A stretch of DNA of 64,000 nt from Allostella sp. ATCC 35155 (GCA_006738865.1 AP019701.1:4336001-4400000); one strand, 5' to 3'. Counted from the first letter of the stretch, positions 1 through 7,829 are shown. Notes: generated by a model from the letters alone, not told the origin. Translations and numbers: made by a program.

Positions 1-447
1 GTCGCCGAGGCCGTAGCGGATGCCGAGGTCGGCGTCGCCGTCGCCGGGCGCCATGTCCTCGAGCCGGGTCTGCACCGCGATCCGGACCAGGGGGTGCTGC
101 GCCTGGAAACCGTGCAGGCGCGGCAGCAGCCAGCGCAGCGCGAAGGTGGGCAGCACCTTGACCCGGACGGCGTCGCGATCGCCCTGGAAGGGTTCGACCG
201 CGGCGGCGATGCGATCGAAGGCCGCCCGCGTCTCGGCCGCGAGGCGCCGGCCGGGCTCGGTGATCGCGAGCCCGGCGGGGGTGCGCACGAAGAGCGCGGC
301 GCCGAGCTGATCCTCGAGGATGCGGACCTGCCGGCTGACCGCGCTCTCGCTGACATGAAGGATGGCCGCCGCCTTGCGGATGCTGAGCTGGGCCGCCACC
401 ACCTCGAAGCAGCGCAGCGCGTTGAGCGAAGGCAGTCGGCGATTCAT
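1..447 (-). CDS. LysR-family transcriptional regulator, C-terminus outside window
   Basis: The 149 visible codons begin MNRRLPSLNALRCFEVVA and run through a LysR-type N-terminal winged helix-turn-helix (roughly residues 4-63, including SIRKAAAILHVSESAVSRQV) into the start of the effector-binding domain (ADLGIRYG), as in GcvA-type regulators. The rest lies beyond base 1. Its ATG overlaps the stop of the upstream FAD oxidoreductase in an ATGA junction (444-447), so the two are probably translated together and the regulator may control that gene. The effector is unknown; an amino acid or amine is a guess from the neighbour. Confidence 0.9.
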   Translation of the reverse strand, partial: MNRRLPSLNALRCFEVVAAQLSIRKAAAILHVSESAVSRQVRILEDQLGAALFVRTPAGLAITEPGRRLAAETRAAFDRIAAAVEPFQGDRDAVRVKVLPTFALRWLLPRLHGFQAQHPLVRIAVQTRLEDMAPGDGDADLGIRYGLGD

Positions 448-1601
448 TGCTCCGGCGCGACCGGCCGGCCGCGCCCGGCCAATCCCGGGCGCAGCGGCGA
501 CAGGTCGGCGGCGGCAACGCCGAGGCGCTGCTGCTCGTCCGGCAGCGGGCGCCCGTCTATGATGGCCGCGATCGCCTGGCCCATGGCGGGCGAGGTCAGG
601 ATGCCGCAGCCGCCCTGCCCGGCCAGCCAGTAGAAGCCGGGGGCATCGGGGCGGGTGCCGGCCACCGGCTCGCGGTCGGCGGCGAAGCTGCGCAGACCGG
701 CCCAGCGGGCGATCGGCCGGCCGATGCGCAGCATCGTGTCCTGCTCGATGTTGTGGATCGCCTGCGCCACGTCCTCGTCCTCGGGGAAAGCGTCGCCCGG
801 CTCGGCCGGGGTCGCATCCGACAGGCTGCCCATGAAGCAGCCGCGCTCCGGCTGAACGTACCAGCCATAGTCGACATTGCCGACATGGGTCCAGGAGGCG
901 GCCGCAGGGTCGGGCGGGCTCGCGAAGGTGAAGGCGGTGCGGCGATGGGGCCGGATGCCGATCGGGGAGAGGCCGGCCATCCGCGTCACCGCGTCAACCC
1001 AGGCGCCGGCCGCATTCACCACCACCGCGGCCCGCAGTTCGCCCTGGGGGATCGTCGCGACCCAGCCGCCGCTCTCCCGGCGCAGCGCCGCAAGGGGTCG
1101 GCCGGACAGCAGCAGGGCGCCGTTGGCCCGTGCGGTGCGCAGGTAGCCCTGCAGCATCGCATGGACGTCCATGTCCATGGCGCCCGGCTCGTAGAGACCG
1201 GCATCGACCTTGTCGGCGACGAGGGCCGGGAAGAGCGCCAGCGAAGCGGCGCGGTCCAGCCGCTCCGCCGCCGCGCCGACCGATTCGAGCGTCGCGGCGA
1301 GGCGATCGAGCTTCGCCTCCTGGCCCGCGCGGCAGACGGTCAGGCAGCCGCGCGGCGTCAGCAGGGGGTGCTCGGCGAATCCGGCGGGCGGCGCCTCCAG
1401 GAAGGGCCGGCTCGCCTGGGCCATGCGGCGCATGGTCGGCGCCGAGATGCCGACAGTGAACTGCCCGGCGCTGCGCCCGGAGCTGTGGTAGCCGAAATGC
1501 TCCTCCTGCTCGACGAGCGCGACCTTGGCGAAAGCCGACAGGAAGCAGGCGGCCGACGCGCCGGCGATCCCGCCGCCGATGATGACGATGTCGACCTGCA
1601 T
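444..1601 (-). CDS. DadA/glycine-oxidase-like FAD-dependent oxidoreductase
   Basis: This 385-residue flavoprotein opens with the FAD dinucleotide-binding motif VIIGGGIAGASAA within 20 residues of the start and continues through a D-amino-acid-oxidase fold, with the typical YHSSGRSAGQF stretch and a C-terminal FAD contact (GQGGCGILTSPAMG). The family oxidises amines or amino acids (D-amino acids, glycine, sarcosine); the substrate cannot be told from sequence. The ATG at 1601 was chosen because it sits just before the Rossmann motif and has a GGGAG ribosome site; the reading frame stays open further upstream without family resemblance. It is divergent from a second flavoprotein of the same class, 140 bp away, and is coupled to a downstream LysR gene. 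Confidence 0.85.
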   Translation of the reverse strand: MQVDIVIIGGGIAGASAACFLSAFAKVALVEQEEHFGYHSSGRSAGQFTVGISAPTMRRMAQASRPFLEAPPAGFAEHPLLTPRGCLTVCRAGQEAKLDRLAATLESVGAAAERLDRAASLALFPALVADKVDAGLYEPGAMDMDVHAMLQGYLRTARANGALLLSGRPLAALRRESGGWVATIPQGELRAAVVVNAAGAWVDAVTRMAGLSPIGIRPHRRTAFTFASPPDPAAASWTHVGNVDYGWYVQPERGCFMGSLSDATPAEPGDAFPEDEDVAQAIHNIEQDTMLRIGRPIARWAGLRSFAADREPVAGTRPDAPGFYWLAGQGGCGILTSPAMGQAIAAIIDGRPLPDEQQRLGVAAADLSPLRPGLAGRGRPVAPEQ

Positions 1602-1741
1602 GCCTGGCTCCCACGTTTCCTTTGCCGCGGCAGAGGATGCCGCCGCTGGCCGCTTGTCGACGAGAATCGACCGGCCGGGCGATCGAAAAAGCTGGGGTGC
1701 CCCCCGAAGAATTGTCCTCGACAGCGGGCGGCACACGCCGG

Positions 1742-3064
1742 ATGCCTGAAGCGATGCCGCCCGCCCCCGCCACCCCGCCATTCCCGGCCGCAACCGACAT
1801 CGTGGTGATCGGCGGCGGCATCGTCGGCGCCGCCGCGGCGCTGGCGCTGGCCCGGCGCCGGTTGCGGGTGGTGCTGGTCGAGAAGGACCGCATCGCCGGC
1901 CAGCAGTCCGGCCGCAACTGGGGCTTCGTGCGCAGCCAGTATCGCGACCCGGCCGAGCTGCCGCTCGCCGTCGAGGCGCTCACCCTCTGGTCCGACTTCG
2001 CCCGCGAGTTCGGCGCCGCGATCGGCTGGCGACGAACGGGCTGCCTCTTCCTGGCCGAGGACGAGGCGGAACTGGCGCGCTTCCGGCGCTGGCAGGAGGA
2101 TTGCCGCGCCGTCGCGCCGGACGCGCGCATCCTGTCGCCCGACGCCGTCCGCCGGCTGGTACCGGGCCTGCGGCGACCGGGTGCCGGCGCGCTCCACACC
2201 CCGAGCGACGGCCAGGCCGAGCCTGCGCTGGCGACGGCGGCGCTGGCGCAGGCAGCCGCGACGGCCGGCGCCGTCATCCTCGAAGGCTGCGGCGCCATCG
2301 CGATCGAACGGCAGGGCGGCCGCGTGGCCGCGGTGCGGACCGAGCGCGGGACCATCGCGTGCGAGGGCGTCGTCTGCGCGGCCGGCGCGGCGAGCCACCG
2401 CTTCCTCGCGGCGCTCGGCCTTCGGCTGCCGCAGCAGGTGGTGCGCAGCACGGTGTCGCTGACGACGCCCCTGCCCGCCATCGCCGATCCCTGCTTCTGC
2501 GGCTTCGGCCTCGGCCTGCGCCAGCGTGCCGACGGCAGCTGCATCATCGCCCCGGATTCCCGCTCGGACGTCGACCTGACGCTCGATTCCCTCCGCGGCG
2601 CCCGCTTCTTCCTGCCCGAGCTGATGCGCATGCGGCGCAGCTTCGCACTCCGCCTCGGCCGCGCCTTCGTCGACGATCTCGCGCTGCGGCTCACCGCGCG
2701 GGCCGACCGGCGCATGGTCGAACCGCGCCGGCCGGCGATCCCGGCCAACGAGCGCCTCGTGGCGGAGAGCCTGCGCCGGCTGCAGGATCTCTTCCCGGGC
2801 GCGGCCGGCGCACGGATCGCCCGTTCCTGGGCCGGCCGAATCGACGTCCTGCCGGACGCGCTGCCGGTGATCGACGCGCCGGCCGAGGTGCCGGGCCTCG
2901 TCGTCGCGACCGGCTTCTCGGGCCATGGCTTCGGGCTCGCCCCCTCCGCCGGCCGCCATGCCGCCGCGCTGGCCGCGGGCGAGGCGCCGGGCGCCGCGAT
3001 CCGGCCGTTCCGGCTCGACCGCTTCGCCCGCGGCACCCACGGACGCCCGCACGCACCGTTGTAG
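1742..3064 (+). CDS. FAD-dependent oxidoreductase (DAO superfamily)
   Basis: A 440-residue protein with an N-terminal dinucleotide-binding motif (VVIGGGIVGAAAALALARR, from about residue 20), the GRNWGFVRSQYRD segment found in a branch of FAD-dependent amino-acid oxidoreductases, and a C-terminal ATGFSGHGFGLAPSAG flavin-binding stretch. Oxidation of an amino acid or amine with electrons passed on through FAD is the expected chemistry; the substrate is unknown. The start at 1742 is tentative: another ATG lies at 1754 and neither has a strong ribosome site. It is divergently arranged with a related flavoprotein and followed by a 2-hydroxyacid dehydrogenase, which suggests oxidation of an amino acid to a 2-oxoacid and then reduction. 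Confidence 0.82.
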   Translation: MPEAMPPAPATPPFPAATDIVVIGGGIVGAAAALALARRRLRVVLVEKDRIAGQQSGRNWGFVRSQYRDPAELPLAVEALTLWSDFAREFGAAIGWRRTGCLFLAEDEAELARFRRWQEDCRAVAPDARILSPDAVRRLVPGLRRPGAGALHTPSDGQAEPALATAALAQAAATAGAVILEGCGAIAIERQGGRVAAVRTERGTIACEGVVCAAGAASHRFLAALGLRLPQQVVRSTVSLTTPLPAIADPCFCGFGLGLRQRADGSCIIAPDSRSDVDLTLDSLRGARFFLPELMRMRRSFALRLGRAFVDDLALRLTARADRRMVEPRRPAIPANERLVAESLRRLQDLFPGAAGARIARSWAGRIDVLPDALPVIDAPAEVPGLVVATGFSGHGFGLAPSAGRHAAALAAGEAPGAAIRPFRLDRFARGTHGRPHAPL

Positions 3065-3129
3065 CCGGCGGCGGTCTGGCCCCGGGGATGCATGGCCGAA
3101 CGGCCACCACCGCCCGCAAGGTCATCGCC

Positions 3130-4080
3130 ATGAAGCCCGACATCCTCGTCGCCATGCCCATCTCGTCCGTGCTTCGTGCGCGCCTCGACGAGCGCTACGT
3201 CGTGCATGGCCCGCTCGACCGCCAGCGGCCGCTGCCGCTGCCGGCGGGCGCGGAGCGGGCACGCGCGCTCGTCACCCTCGGCAGCCTCAGGACCGATGCC
3301 GCGGTGATCGCGGCCCTGCCGCAGCTCGGGCTCATCTCCTGCTACGGCACCGGCTACGAGGGGGTGGACCGGGCCGAGGCTGGCCGCCGCGGCATCGGCC
3401 TGACCCATGCGGGCGACGCCAATGCGACGGCGGTCGCGGAGTTCGCGATGGGCCTCGTCGCCGCCGCCGGCCGCAACATCGTGCGCGGCGACCGTGTGGT
3501 GCGCGCCGGCCTCTGGGCCAGCCTGTCGATCGAGCGGGTGCCGCAGACGCCGGGGCTGGCCGGGCAGCGGCTCGGCATCTACGGGCTGGGCGCGATCGGG
3601 CGGAAGATCGCGCAGCGCGCCGCCGCCTTCGAGATGACCGTCGGCTATCACGGCCGCGCCGCGCACGCCGACACCGACCTGCCCTGGTTCCCCAGCCTGG
3701 AGGCGCTGGCCGCCTGGTCGGACGTGCTGGTGGTGGCCGCACGCGCGGCCGCCGGCAACCGCCATGCGGTCGACGGCGGCGTGCTGGCTGCGCTGGGCGC
3801 CGACGGTATCCTCGTCAACATCGCGCGCGGCGTGCTGGTCGACGAGGACGCGCTGTGCACGGCGCTGGAGCAGGGCACGATCCTTTCCGCCGCACTCGAC
3901 GTCTATGAGAACGAGCCGAACGTGTCCGAACGGCTGCGCCGGCTCGACAACGCGGTGCTGACCCCGCACATGGCCGCCCTCTCCCGCGGCGCCCAGGCGG
4001 CGCAGCAGCGGGTGCTGCTCGACAATCTCGACGCCTTCTTCGCCGGGCGCCCCCTGCGATCGATGATGCCGCCGGGCTGA
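3130..4080 (+). CDS. D-isomer-specific 2-hydroxyacid dehydrogenase (GhrB-like)
   Basis: This 316-residue enzyme has the NAD(P)-binding motif GLGAIGRKIAQRA, preceded by the substrate-domain loop GTGYEGVD and followed by the three catalytic positions of the family: Arg in VNIARG, Glu in YENEP and His in LTPHMA. It should interconvert a 2-oxoacid such as glyoxylate, hydroxypyruvate or an aromatic pyruvate and the D-2-hydroxyacid. Length fits the family. The ATG at 3130 has AAGG eight bases upstream; an upstream in-frame ATG at 3088 would add 14 residues lacking family resemblance. It lies 65 bp after the FAD oxidoreductase and may be co-transcribed with it. Confidence 0.88.
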   Translation: MKPDILVAMPISSVLRARLDERYVVHGPLDRQRPLPLPAGAERARALVTLGSLRTDAAVIAALPQLGLISCYGTGYEGVDRAEAGRRGIGLTHAGDANATAVAEFAMGLVAAAGRNIVRGDRVVRAGLWASLSIERVPQTPGLAGQRLGIYGLGAIGRKIAQRAAAFEMTVGYHGRAAHADTDLPWFPSLEALAAWSDVLVVAARAAAGNRHAVDGGVLAALGADGILVNIARGVLVDEDALCTALEQGTILSAALDVYENEPNVSERLRRLDNAVLTPHMAALSRGAQAAQQRVLLDNLDAFFAGRPLRSMMPPG

Positions 4081-4109
4081 GCGGCCCTCGCGAAACTGGG
4101 CAACGCATC

Positions 4110-4138
4110 TTGACATGCGACACTTGTCTCATTACACA
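4110..4138 (+). promoter_or_regulatory. Promoter with operator-like palindrome for the tetR operon
   Basis: A consensus -35 box TTGACA (4110-4115) is followed after exactly 17 bp by a weaker -10 box TACACA (4133-4138). The spacer is itself an imperfect 18-bp palindrome, ATGCGACACTTGTCTCAT (4115-4132), with seven of nine base pairs matching and a GACA-CT-TGTC core. An operator between the -35 and -10 boxes is a classic arrangement for a TetR repressor, and a TetR gene is the second gene downstream. The site is read from sequence only; binding is inferred. Confidence 0.5.
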
Positions 4139-4172
4139 TCCGACGTATCGCATGGTCGATGGGAGGACGACG

Positions 4173-4589
4173 GTGACCCGCGACGAGATGGACCGCATGA
4201 TCGACGCGCATTTCGGCTTCGAGGCCGCCGACGATGTCGACGGTGTGCTGGCGACTCTGGCGCCCGACGTCGAGCACGACATCGTCGGCTGGCCGTCGGG
4301 CCCGACCCGCGGGCGCGAGGCGGCGCGGCCGTTCTACGAGGCGCTGTTCGCCGACCTGTCGGAGAGCCGGGTCGTCGGCGTGAAGCGGCTCTACGGCGAC
4401 CGCTTCCTGGTCGACGAGGCGGTGTGGAGCGGCCGGGCGCCCGGCCGGCCCTTCGGGCTGGAGGGGCGGAACCGGCCGCTGGAGTTCCGCCTGCTGCATG
4501 TCGTCGAGTTCGCCGACGGCGGTGGGATCGCCCGCGAGAACGTCTGGATCGACCTCGCGGCCATCCAGCGTCAGCTGCCGCAGGACTGA
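4173..4589 (+). CDS. NTF2-like/SnoaL-fold small protein
   Basis: A 138-residue protein with the pattern of the SnoaL/NTF2-like cone fold: an N-terminal helix (DEMDRMIDAHFGFEAADD), GVLATLAPDVEHDIVGWP, GREAARPFYEALFADL and the terminal strands ending WIDLAAIQRQL. Members are small isomerases, dehydratases or ligand-binding proteins; no function can be assigned. The GTG start at 4173 is chosen because GGGAGGA sits five to six bases upstream; in-frame ATGs further up would fall within the promoter. It is first in an operon with a TetR regulator five bases downstream and probably acts on the same small molecule as the next two enzymes. Confidence 0.75.
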   Translation: MTRDEMDRMIDAHFGFEAADDVDGVLATLAPDVEHDIVGWPSGPTRGREAARPFYEALFADLSESRVVGVKRLYGDRFLVDEAVWSGRAPGRPFGLEGRNRPLEFRLLHVVEFADGGGIARENVWIDLAAIQRQLPQD

Positions 4590-4594
4590 CGCCC

Positions 4595-5260
4595 GTGACC
4601 ACGGCCGCCGGCCGCCCGAACCAGAGGAGCCGGACGCGCAAGGACCTGCTGCAGGCCGCAGCCCGCCTCCTCAAGGAGGGCCGCAGGCCGAGCCTGGAGG
4701 AGATCGCCGAGGCGGCCCTCGTCTCCCGCGCGACGGCCTATCGCTATTTTCCGACCGCCGACGCGATCCTCTTCGAGGTGTCGCTCGACGTCGCCACGCC
4801 GTCGCCGGAGGCGCTGTTCGCGGACGGCGGCGACGCCGATCCGGTGCGGCGCGTGCAGCAGGTCGACACCGCCCTGCACGACGTCATCCTCGCCAACGAA
4901 GCCGCATTGCGGATGGTGCTGGTCCATTCCATCCAGAAGGCGATGGAGCCCGCCGCGCGCGCAAAGGCGCCGGCGCGACAGAACCGGCGCTCGCCATTGA
5001 TCGACAAAGCCCTGGAGCCGGTGCGCGGCCAGCTCGGCCCGAAGGCGCTGGCCCGGCTGAGCCGGGCGCTGGCGCTGATCATCGGCCCGGAGGGAATGGT
5101 CGTGACCAAGGACGTGCTGCGCCTCGACGACGGGGAGGCCCGCGGCGTGAAGCAGTGGGCGATCGCCGCGCTCGTCGAGGCGGCGCTGGCCGAGGCGCGA
5201 CGCCCCGCACCGCCTTCCCGCAGAGCCAGGGCCGGAACCGCCCGGCCGCAACAGGAATGA
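4595..5260 (+). CDS. TetR/AcrR-family transcriptional regulator
   Basis: A 221-residue regulator with an N-terminal TetR helix-turn-helix (about residues 12-58): RSRTRKDLLQAAARLL, then SLEEIAEAALVSRATAYRYF, the hallmark recognition helix ending in the Tyr-x-Tyr-Phe motif. The remaining roughly 160 helical residues form the ligand-binding and dimer domain, which has no recognisable signature. It starts at GTG 4595, five bases after the NTF2-like gene, with no separate promoter visible. The palindrome in the operon promoter is its most likely target, giving autoregulation together with the NTF2-like, metallo-hydrolase-fold and acetyltransferase genes. Confidence 0.88.
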   Translation: MTTAAGRPNQRSRTRKDLLQAAARLLKEGRRPSLEEIAEAALVSRATAYRYFPTADAILFEVSLDVATPSPEALFADGGDADPVRRVQQVDTALHDVILANEAALRMVLVHSIQKAMEPAARAKAPARQNRRSPLIDKALEPVRGQLGPKALARLSRALALIIGPEGMVVTKDVLRLDDGEARGVKQWAIAALVEAALAEARRPAPPSRRARAGTARPQQE

Positions 5261-5279
5261 CCCCAGGAGGAACGCGCCC

Positions 5280-6023
5280 ATGGACACCCGCATCGACGAG
5301 ATCGCCGACGGCATCTTTCGCCTGTCGACCTTCGTGCCGGACATCGCCCCGCCGGCCGGCTTCACCTTCAACCAGTTCCTGGTCCGCGGCGACGAGGCGC
5401 TGATCTTCCACACCGGGCCGCGCAGGATGTTCCCGCTGGTCCGCGCGGCAGTCGCCTGCATCGTCGCGCCGGAGAGCCTGCGCTGGATCGGCTTCGGCCA
5501 TTACGAGGCCGACGAGTGCGGCGCGATGAACGAGTGGCTGGCCGTCGCCCCCGCGGCCGAGGTCGTGCACGGCCAGCTCGGCTGCATGATCTCGCTCTCG
5601 GACATGGCCGACCGCCCGCCGCGCGCGCTGGACGACGGCGCGGTGATCGATCTCGGGCGCGGCAAGCGCGTGCGCTGGATCGACACCCCGCACACGCCGC
5701 ACGGCTGGGACGCCGGCCTGATGCTGGAGGAATCGACGCGCACGCTGCTCTGCGGCGACCTCTTCACCCAGGTCGGCGACCGCCCGGCCCTGGTGCGGGA
5801 CGACATTGTCGGCCCGGCGATCATGGCCGAGGACATGTTCGGCTATTCCACCCTCAACCCCAACATGGGGGCGACCATCCGCCGGCTGGCCGACCATGGG
5901 CCGCGCACCCTGGCGCTGATGCACGGGCCGTCCTTCGCGGGCGACTGCGGCGTGGCCCTGCGCGAGCTGGCCGACGATTATGACCGGCGGCGCGGGCCGG
6001 CGCCCGTTGGGGCGGCGGCCTGA
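5280..6023 (+). CDS. Metallo-beta-lactamase-fold protein of the flavodiiron/ODP type
   Basis: A 247-residue protein resembling the diiron domain of flavodiiron proteins: NQFLVRGDEALIFHTG near the N-terminus, the metal motif HYEADE (His74, Glu76, Asp78, Glu79), a His within TPHTPHGWDAG, Asp in LLCGDLF and a final His in LMHGPSF. The sixth position of the usual HxExDH motif is Glu here. No flavodoxin domain is attached. It could bind O2 or NO or act as a hydrolase; the context (TetR, arylamine acetyltransferase) suggests detoxification, which is inference. GAGGA lies seven bases upstream of the ATG, and its stop is four bases before the next start. Confidence 0.75.
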   Translation: MDTRIDEIADGIFRLSTFVPDIAPPAGFTFNQFLVRGDEALIFHTGPRRMFPLVRAAVACIVAPESLRWIGFGHYEADECGAMNEWLAVAPAAEVVHGQLGCMISLSDMADRPPRALDDGAVIDLGRGKRVRWIDTPHTPHGWDAGLMLEESTRTLLCGDLFTQVGDRPALVRDDIVGPAIMAEDMFGYSTLNPNMGATIRRLADHGPRTLALMHGPSFAGDCGVALRELADDYDRRRGPAPVGAAA

Positions 6024-6026
6024 CCC

Positions 6027-6851
6027 ATGGCCGCCCCGCTGACGCAGCGCCAGCTCGACGCCTATCTCGCCCGCATCGGCGTCGCGCGGCCGGCGCGACC
6101 CGATGCGGCGGCGCTGGAGGTGGTGCACCGTGCCCACCTCCTCGCCTTCACCTGGGAGGCGCTCGACGCCTATCTCGGGCGGCCCTCCTCGCTCGATCCT
6201 GCCGACGCTTTCGCCAAGCTGGTGGAAGGCCGGCGCGGCGGCTGGTGCTATGAGATGAACGGCCTCTTCGGCGCGGCGCTGGCCGCCCTCGGCTTCCGGG
6301 TGACGCGGCTCTGCGCCGCCGTCAACCGGCCCGAGCTGGGCGAGGTCGCGATCGGCAACCACCTCACCCTGCAGGTCGACCTCGACCGCCCGTGGCTGGC
6401 CGAGGTGGGGGTGGCCGACGCCCTCATCGCGCCGGTGCCGATGACCCCGGGGCCGATCCGCCAGCGCGGCTTCGCCTTTGCCCTGGCCGCGACGGAGGAT
6501 GGCTGGCTGCGCCTCGAGAACCATCCGCTGGGCCTCGCCCGCACCGTCGACTTCCGCCCCGGCCATGGCGACGAGGCCGCCATCGCCGCCGCCCACCGCT
6601 GGCTGTCGAACGACCCCGCCTCCCCGTTCACCGCCACCCTCGCCCTCTTCCGCCACACGGGAGACGGCTATGTCTCCCTCCATGACGACCGGCTTCGCCG
6701 GATCACCGCGGCGGGGGTGGAGGAGGAGCCGGTCGGCAGCGCTGCCCGGCTGGCCGAGGTGCTGGAGGACGTGTTCGCGATCACCGTGCCGGCGGTCGGG
6801 GCCGTCTGGGAGAAGGTCATGGCCCGCCGGGCACAGCGCGCGGCCGCGTGA
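6027..6851 (+). CDS. nat: Arylamine N-acetyltransferase-like enzyme
   Basis: A 274-residue protein of normal NAT length with the defining active-site motif RRGGWCYEMN (catalytic Cys74) and the downstream His of the triad in GNHLTLQVDL (His112). NATs move acetyl from acetyl-CoA through the cysteine to arylamines or hydrazines. The triad Asp, normally in a (V/A)DVGF motif, appears as Glu in LAEVGV (Glu126), which is unusual; the Asp in VAD five residues later is an alternative. It is the last gene of the tetR operon. Substrate unknown; possibly altered activity. Confidence 0.85.
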   Translation: MAAPLTQRQLDAYLARIGVARPARPDAAALEVVHRAHLLAFTWEALDAYLGRPSSLDPADAFAKLVEGRRGGWCYEMNGLFGAALAALGFRVTRLCAAVNRPELGEVAIGNHLTLQVDLDRPWLAEVGVADALIAPVPMTPGPIRQRGFAFALAATEDGWLRLENHPLGLARTVDFRPGHGDEAAIAAAHRWLSNDPASPFTATLALFRHTGDGYVSLHDDRLRRITAAGVEEEPVGSAARLAEVLEDVFAITVPAVGAVWEKVMARRAQRAAA

Positions 6852-6862
6852 CGGCGGCGCGG

Positions 6863-7012
6863 CTACGCGTTCAGGCCGCCATCCACGGTGACCACGGTTC
6901 CCGTGATCTGGCGGGCGGCCGGGCCGGCGAGGAAGGCGACGGAGGCGGCGATGTCTTCGGGCCGGCCATAGCGGCCGAGCGGCGTCTGCGCCCCCGGGCG
7001 GGCGGGGCCGGT
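6863..7012 (-). pseudogene. Truncated SDR gene, C-terminal remnant
   Basis: The last 49 codons of a short-chain dehydrogenase/reductase survive on the minus strand: [19 protein letters not shown] and [13 protein letters not shown], the standard C-terminus of FabG-like enzymes, ending in a proper stop at 6863. Upstream of about 7012 the resemblance stops abruptly and the sequence belongs to an antitoxin gene on the other strand, so the Rossmann motif and the catalytic Tyr-x-x-x-Lys are missing. A deletion or insertion at about 7012-7020 is the simplest explanation. Not expected to be functional. Confidence 0.75.
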
Positions 7013-7048
7013 CAGTTTGGGAAGCTTTGGGCTACCGCCGGTGCTCCT

Positions 7049-7261
7049 ATGGCTAAGACAGCGACCCTCTCCGCAAGCTTCCGGATCGCGATCCCCAAAG
7101 CGATCCGGGAGGCCCGGCGTTGGGAAGCCGGACAGACCTTCGCGTTCATCTCGAAGGGGACCGGCGTTCTGCTGGTGCCCATTCCGACGCGAGAGTCGCT
7201 GAAGGGCCTCGCGCGCGGCGCCTCCGCAACCGGTTTTCGCGACCGCGCCGACCGGTTCTGA
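7049..7261 (+). CDS. AbrB/SpoVT-fold (VapB-like) antitoxin
   Basis: This 70-residue protein begins [19 protein letters not shown] and continues [22 protein letters not shown], the swapped-hairpin AbrB DNA-binding fold typical of VapB-type antitoxins, with a charged tail (GFRDRADRF) expected to wrap the toxin. In other genomes this form is followed directly by a VapC PIN-domain RNase. Here only a damaged vapC seems to follow, so it is probably an orphan antitoxin. The ATG at 7049 is chosen because the frame upstream is antisense to the SDR remnant. It sits at the breakpoint of that broken gene, a sign of acquisition or rearrangement. Confidence 0.75.
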   Translation: MAKTATLSASFRIAIPKAIREARRWEAGQTFAFISKGTGVLLVPIPTRESLKGLARGASATGFRDRADRF

Positions 7262-7464
7262 CAATCCTCGTCGACAACGTCGTTCGCACGACACGATCGT
7301 GCTGGCGGCGGCGCACGCATGCCGGGCGCACGAAATCGAGACCGCCGGCCCCGTCGTCTTCGATCGGCAGATGGAGAACTGAGGCAGTAGGACAAGTGCC
7401 TGCCTCCGGTGAGCAGGCATACGAACGGGAGTCCGGCGAAATTGCCCTCGGCGACCTCCGCTGA
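7258..7464 (+). pseudogene. Probable vapC (PIN-domain toxin) remnant
   Basis: Immediately overlapping the antitoxin stop, the +1 frame reads LTILVDNVV, resembling the start of VapC toxins (ILVDT with the first metal-binding Asp), and then loses all PIN resemblance. A second frame further on reads [19 protein letters not shown], which may be a piece of the C-terminal half, ending at a stop near 7382. The other conserved PIN acidic residues are not found. Internal deletion plus frameshift would explain this. The assignment rests on position and a few residues, so it is weak. Confidence 0.35.
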
Positions 7465-7560
7465 CGTGCCCGAGTTGGAGACGACCGGCACCGCCCCCTC
7501 TTCGATCGGGGGTCAGAGCGCACGCCCGCCTTGTTCAAACATTCCCACGAAAACACATTA

Positions 7561-7608
7561 TTGTGCGATACCGCGCTTGCGTAGCCACACAAGTTTGTTC
7601 GATACAAT
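7561..7608 (+). promoter_or_regulatory. hicAB promoter and operator-like direct repeats
   Basis: The 7465-7613 stretch has no gene. Just before hicA there is a good -10 box TACAAT (7603-7608) five bases from the ATG, so the transcript would start at or almost at the start codon and be leaderless. A direct repeat, TTGTGCGATAC (7561-7571) and TTGTTCGATAC (7595-7605), 34 bp apart, overlaps the promoter, and CACA-TTAT-TGTG lies at its left edge. These are plausible HicB binding sites for autoregulation. No consensus -35 box is visible. Confidence 0.4.
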
Positions 7609-7613
7609 AGCGG

Positions 7614-7829
7614 ATGAACGGCAACGAGTTCATCCGCAGGCTCCGGGTACTCGCGAAAGCGGATGGCGTGCCAGTCGATCTCGACGAGGCGCACGGGAAG
7701 GGCAGTCATGCCACCCTGACCTATGGCAGCCGTCGCACGACGATCAAGGATCGCCGGAAGGAACTCGGCCTCGGGCTGATGCGGAAGATGTGCCGGGATC
7801 TCGGGATCGACCCCAACCGGCTCGGCTAG
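7614..7829 (+). CDS. hicA: HicA-family mRNA interferase toxin
   Basis: A 71-residue protein with the double-stranded-RNA-binding-like HicA fold: NGNEFIRRLRVLAKADGV, the active-site motif GKGSHATLTYG with catalytic His32, and the C-terminal LGLMRKMCRDLGID helix. HicA toxins cut mRNA and tmRNA when not bound by HicB. It is followed one base later by the hicB frame and, unlike the antitoxin-first systems, the toxin comes first. No ribosome site precedes the ATG, consistent with a leaderless message. Confidence 0.88.
   Translation: MNGNEFIRRLRVLAKADGVPVDLDEAHGKGSHATLTYGSRRTTIKDRRKELGLGLMRKMCRDLGIDPNRLG

Noticed and set aside
994-4116. 1040-residue minus-strand open frame
   Set aside because: It runs antisense to three convincing plus-strand genes and through a well-supported minus gene in another frame; its composition (Arg, Ala, Gly, Pro rich, no domain motifs) is typical of shadow frames in very GC-rich DNA.
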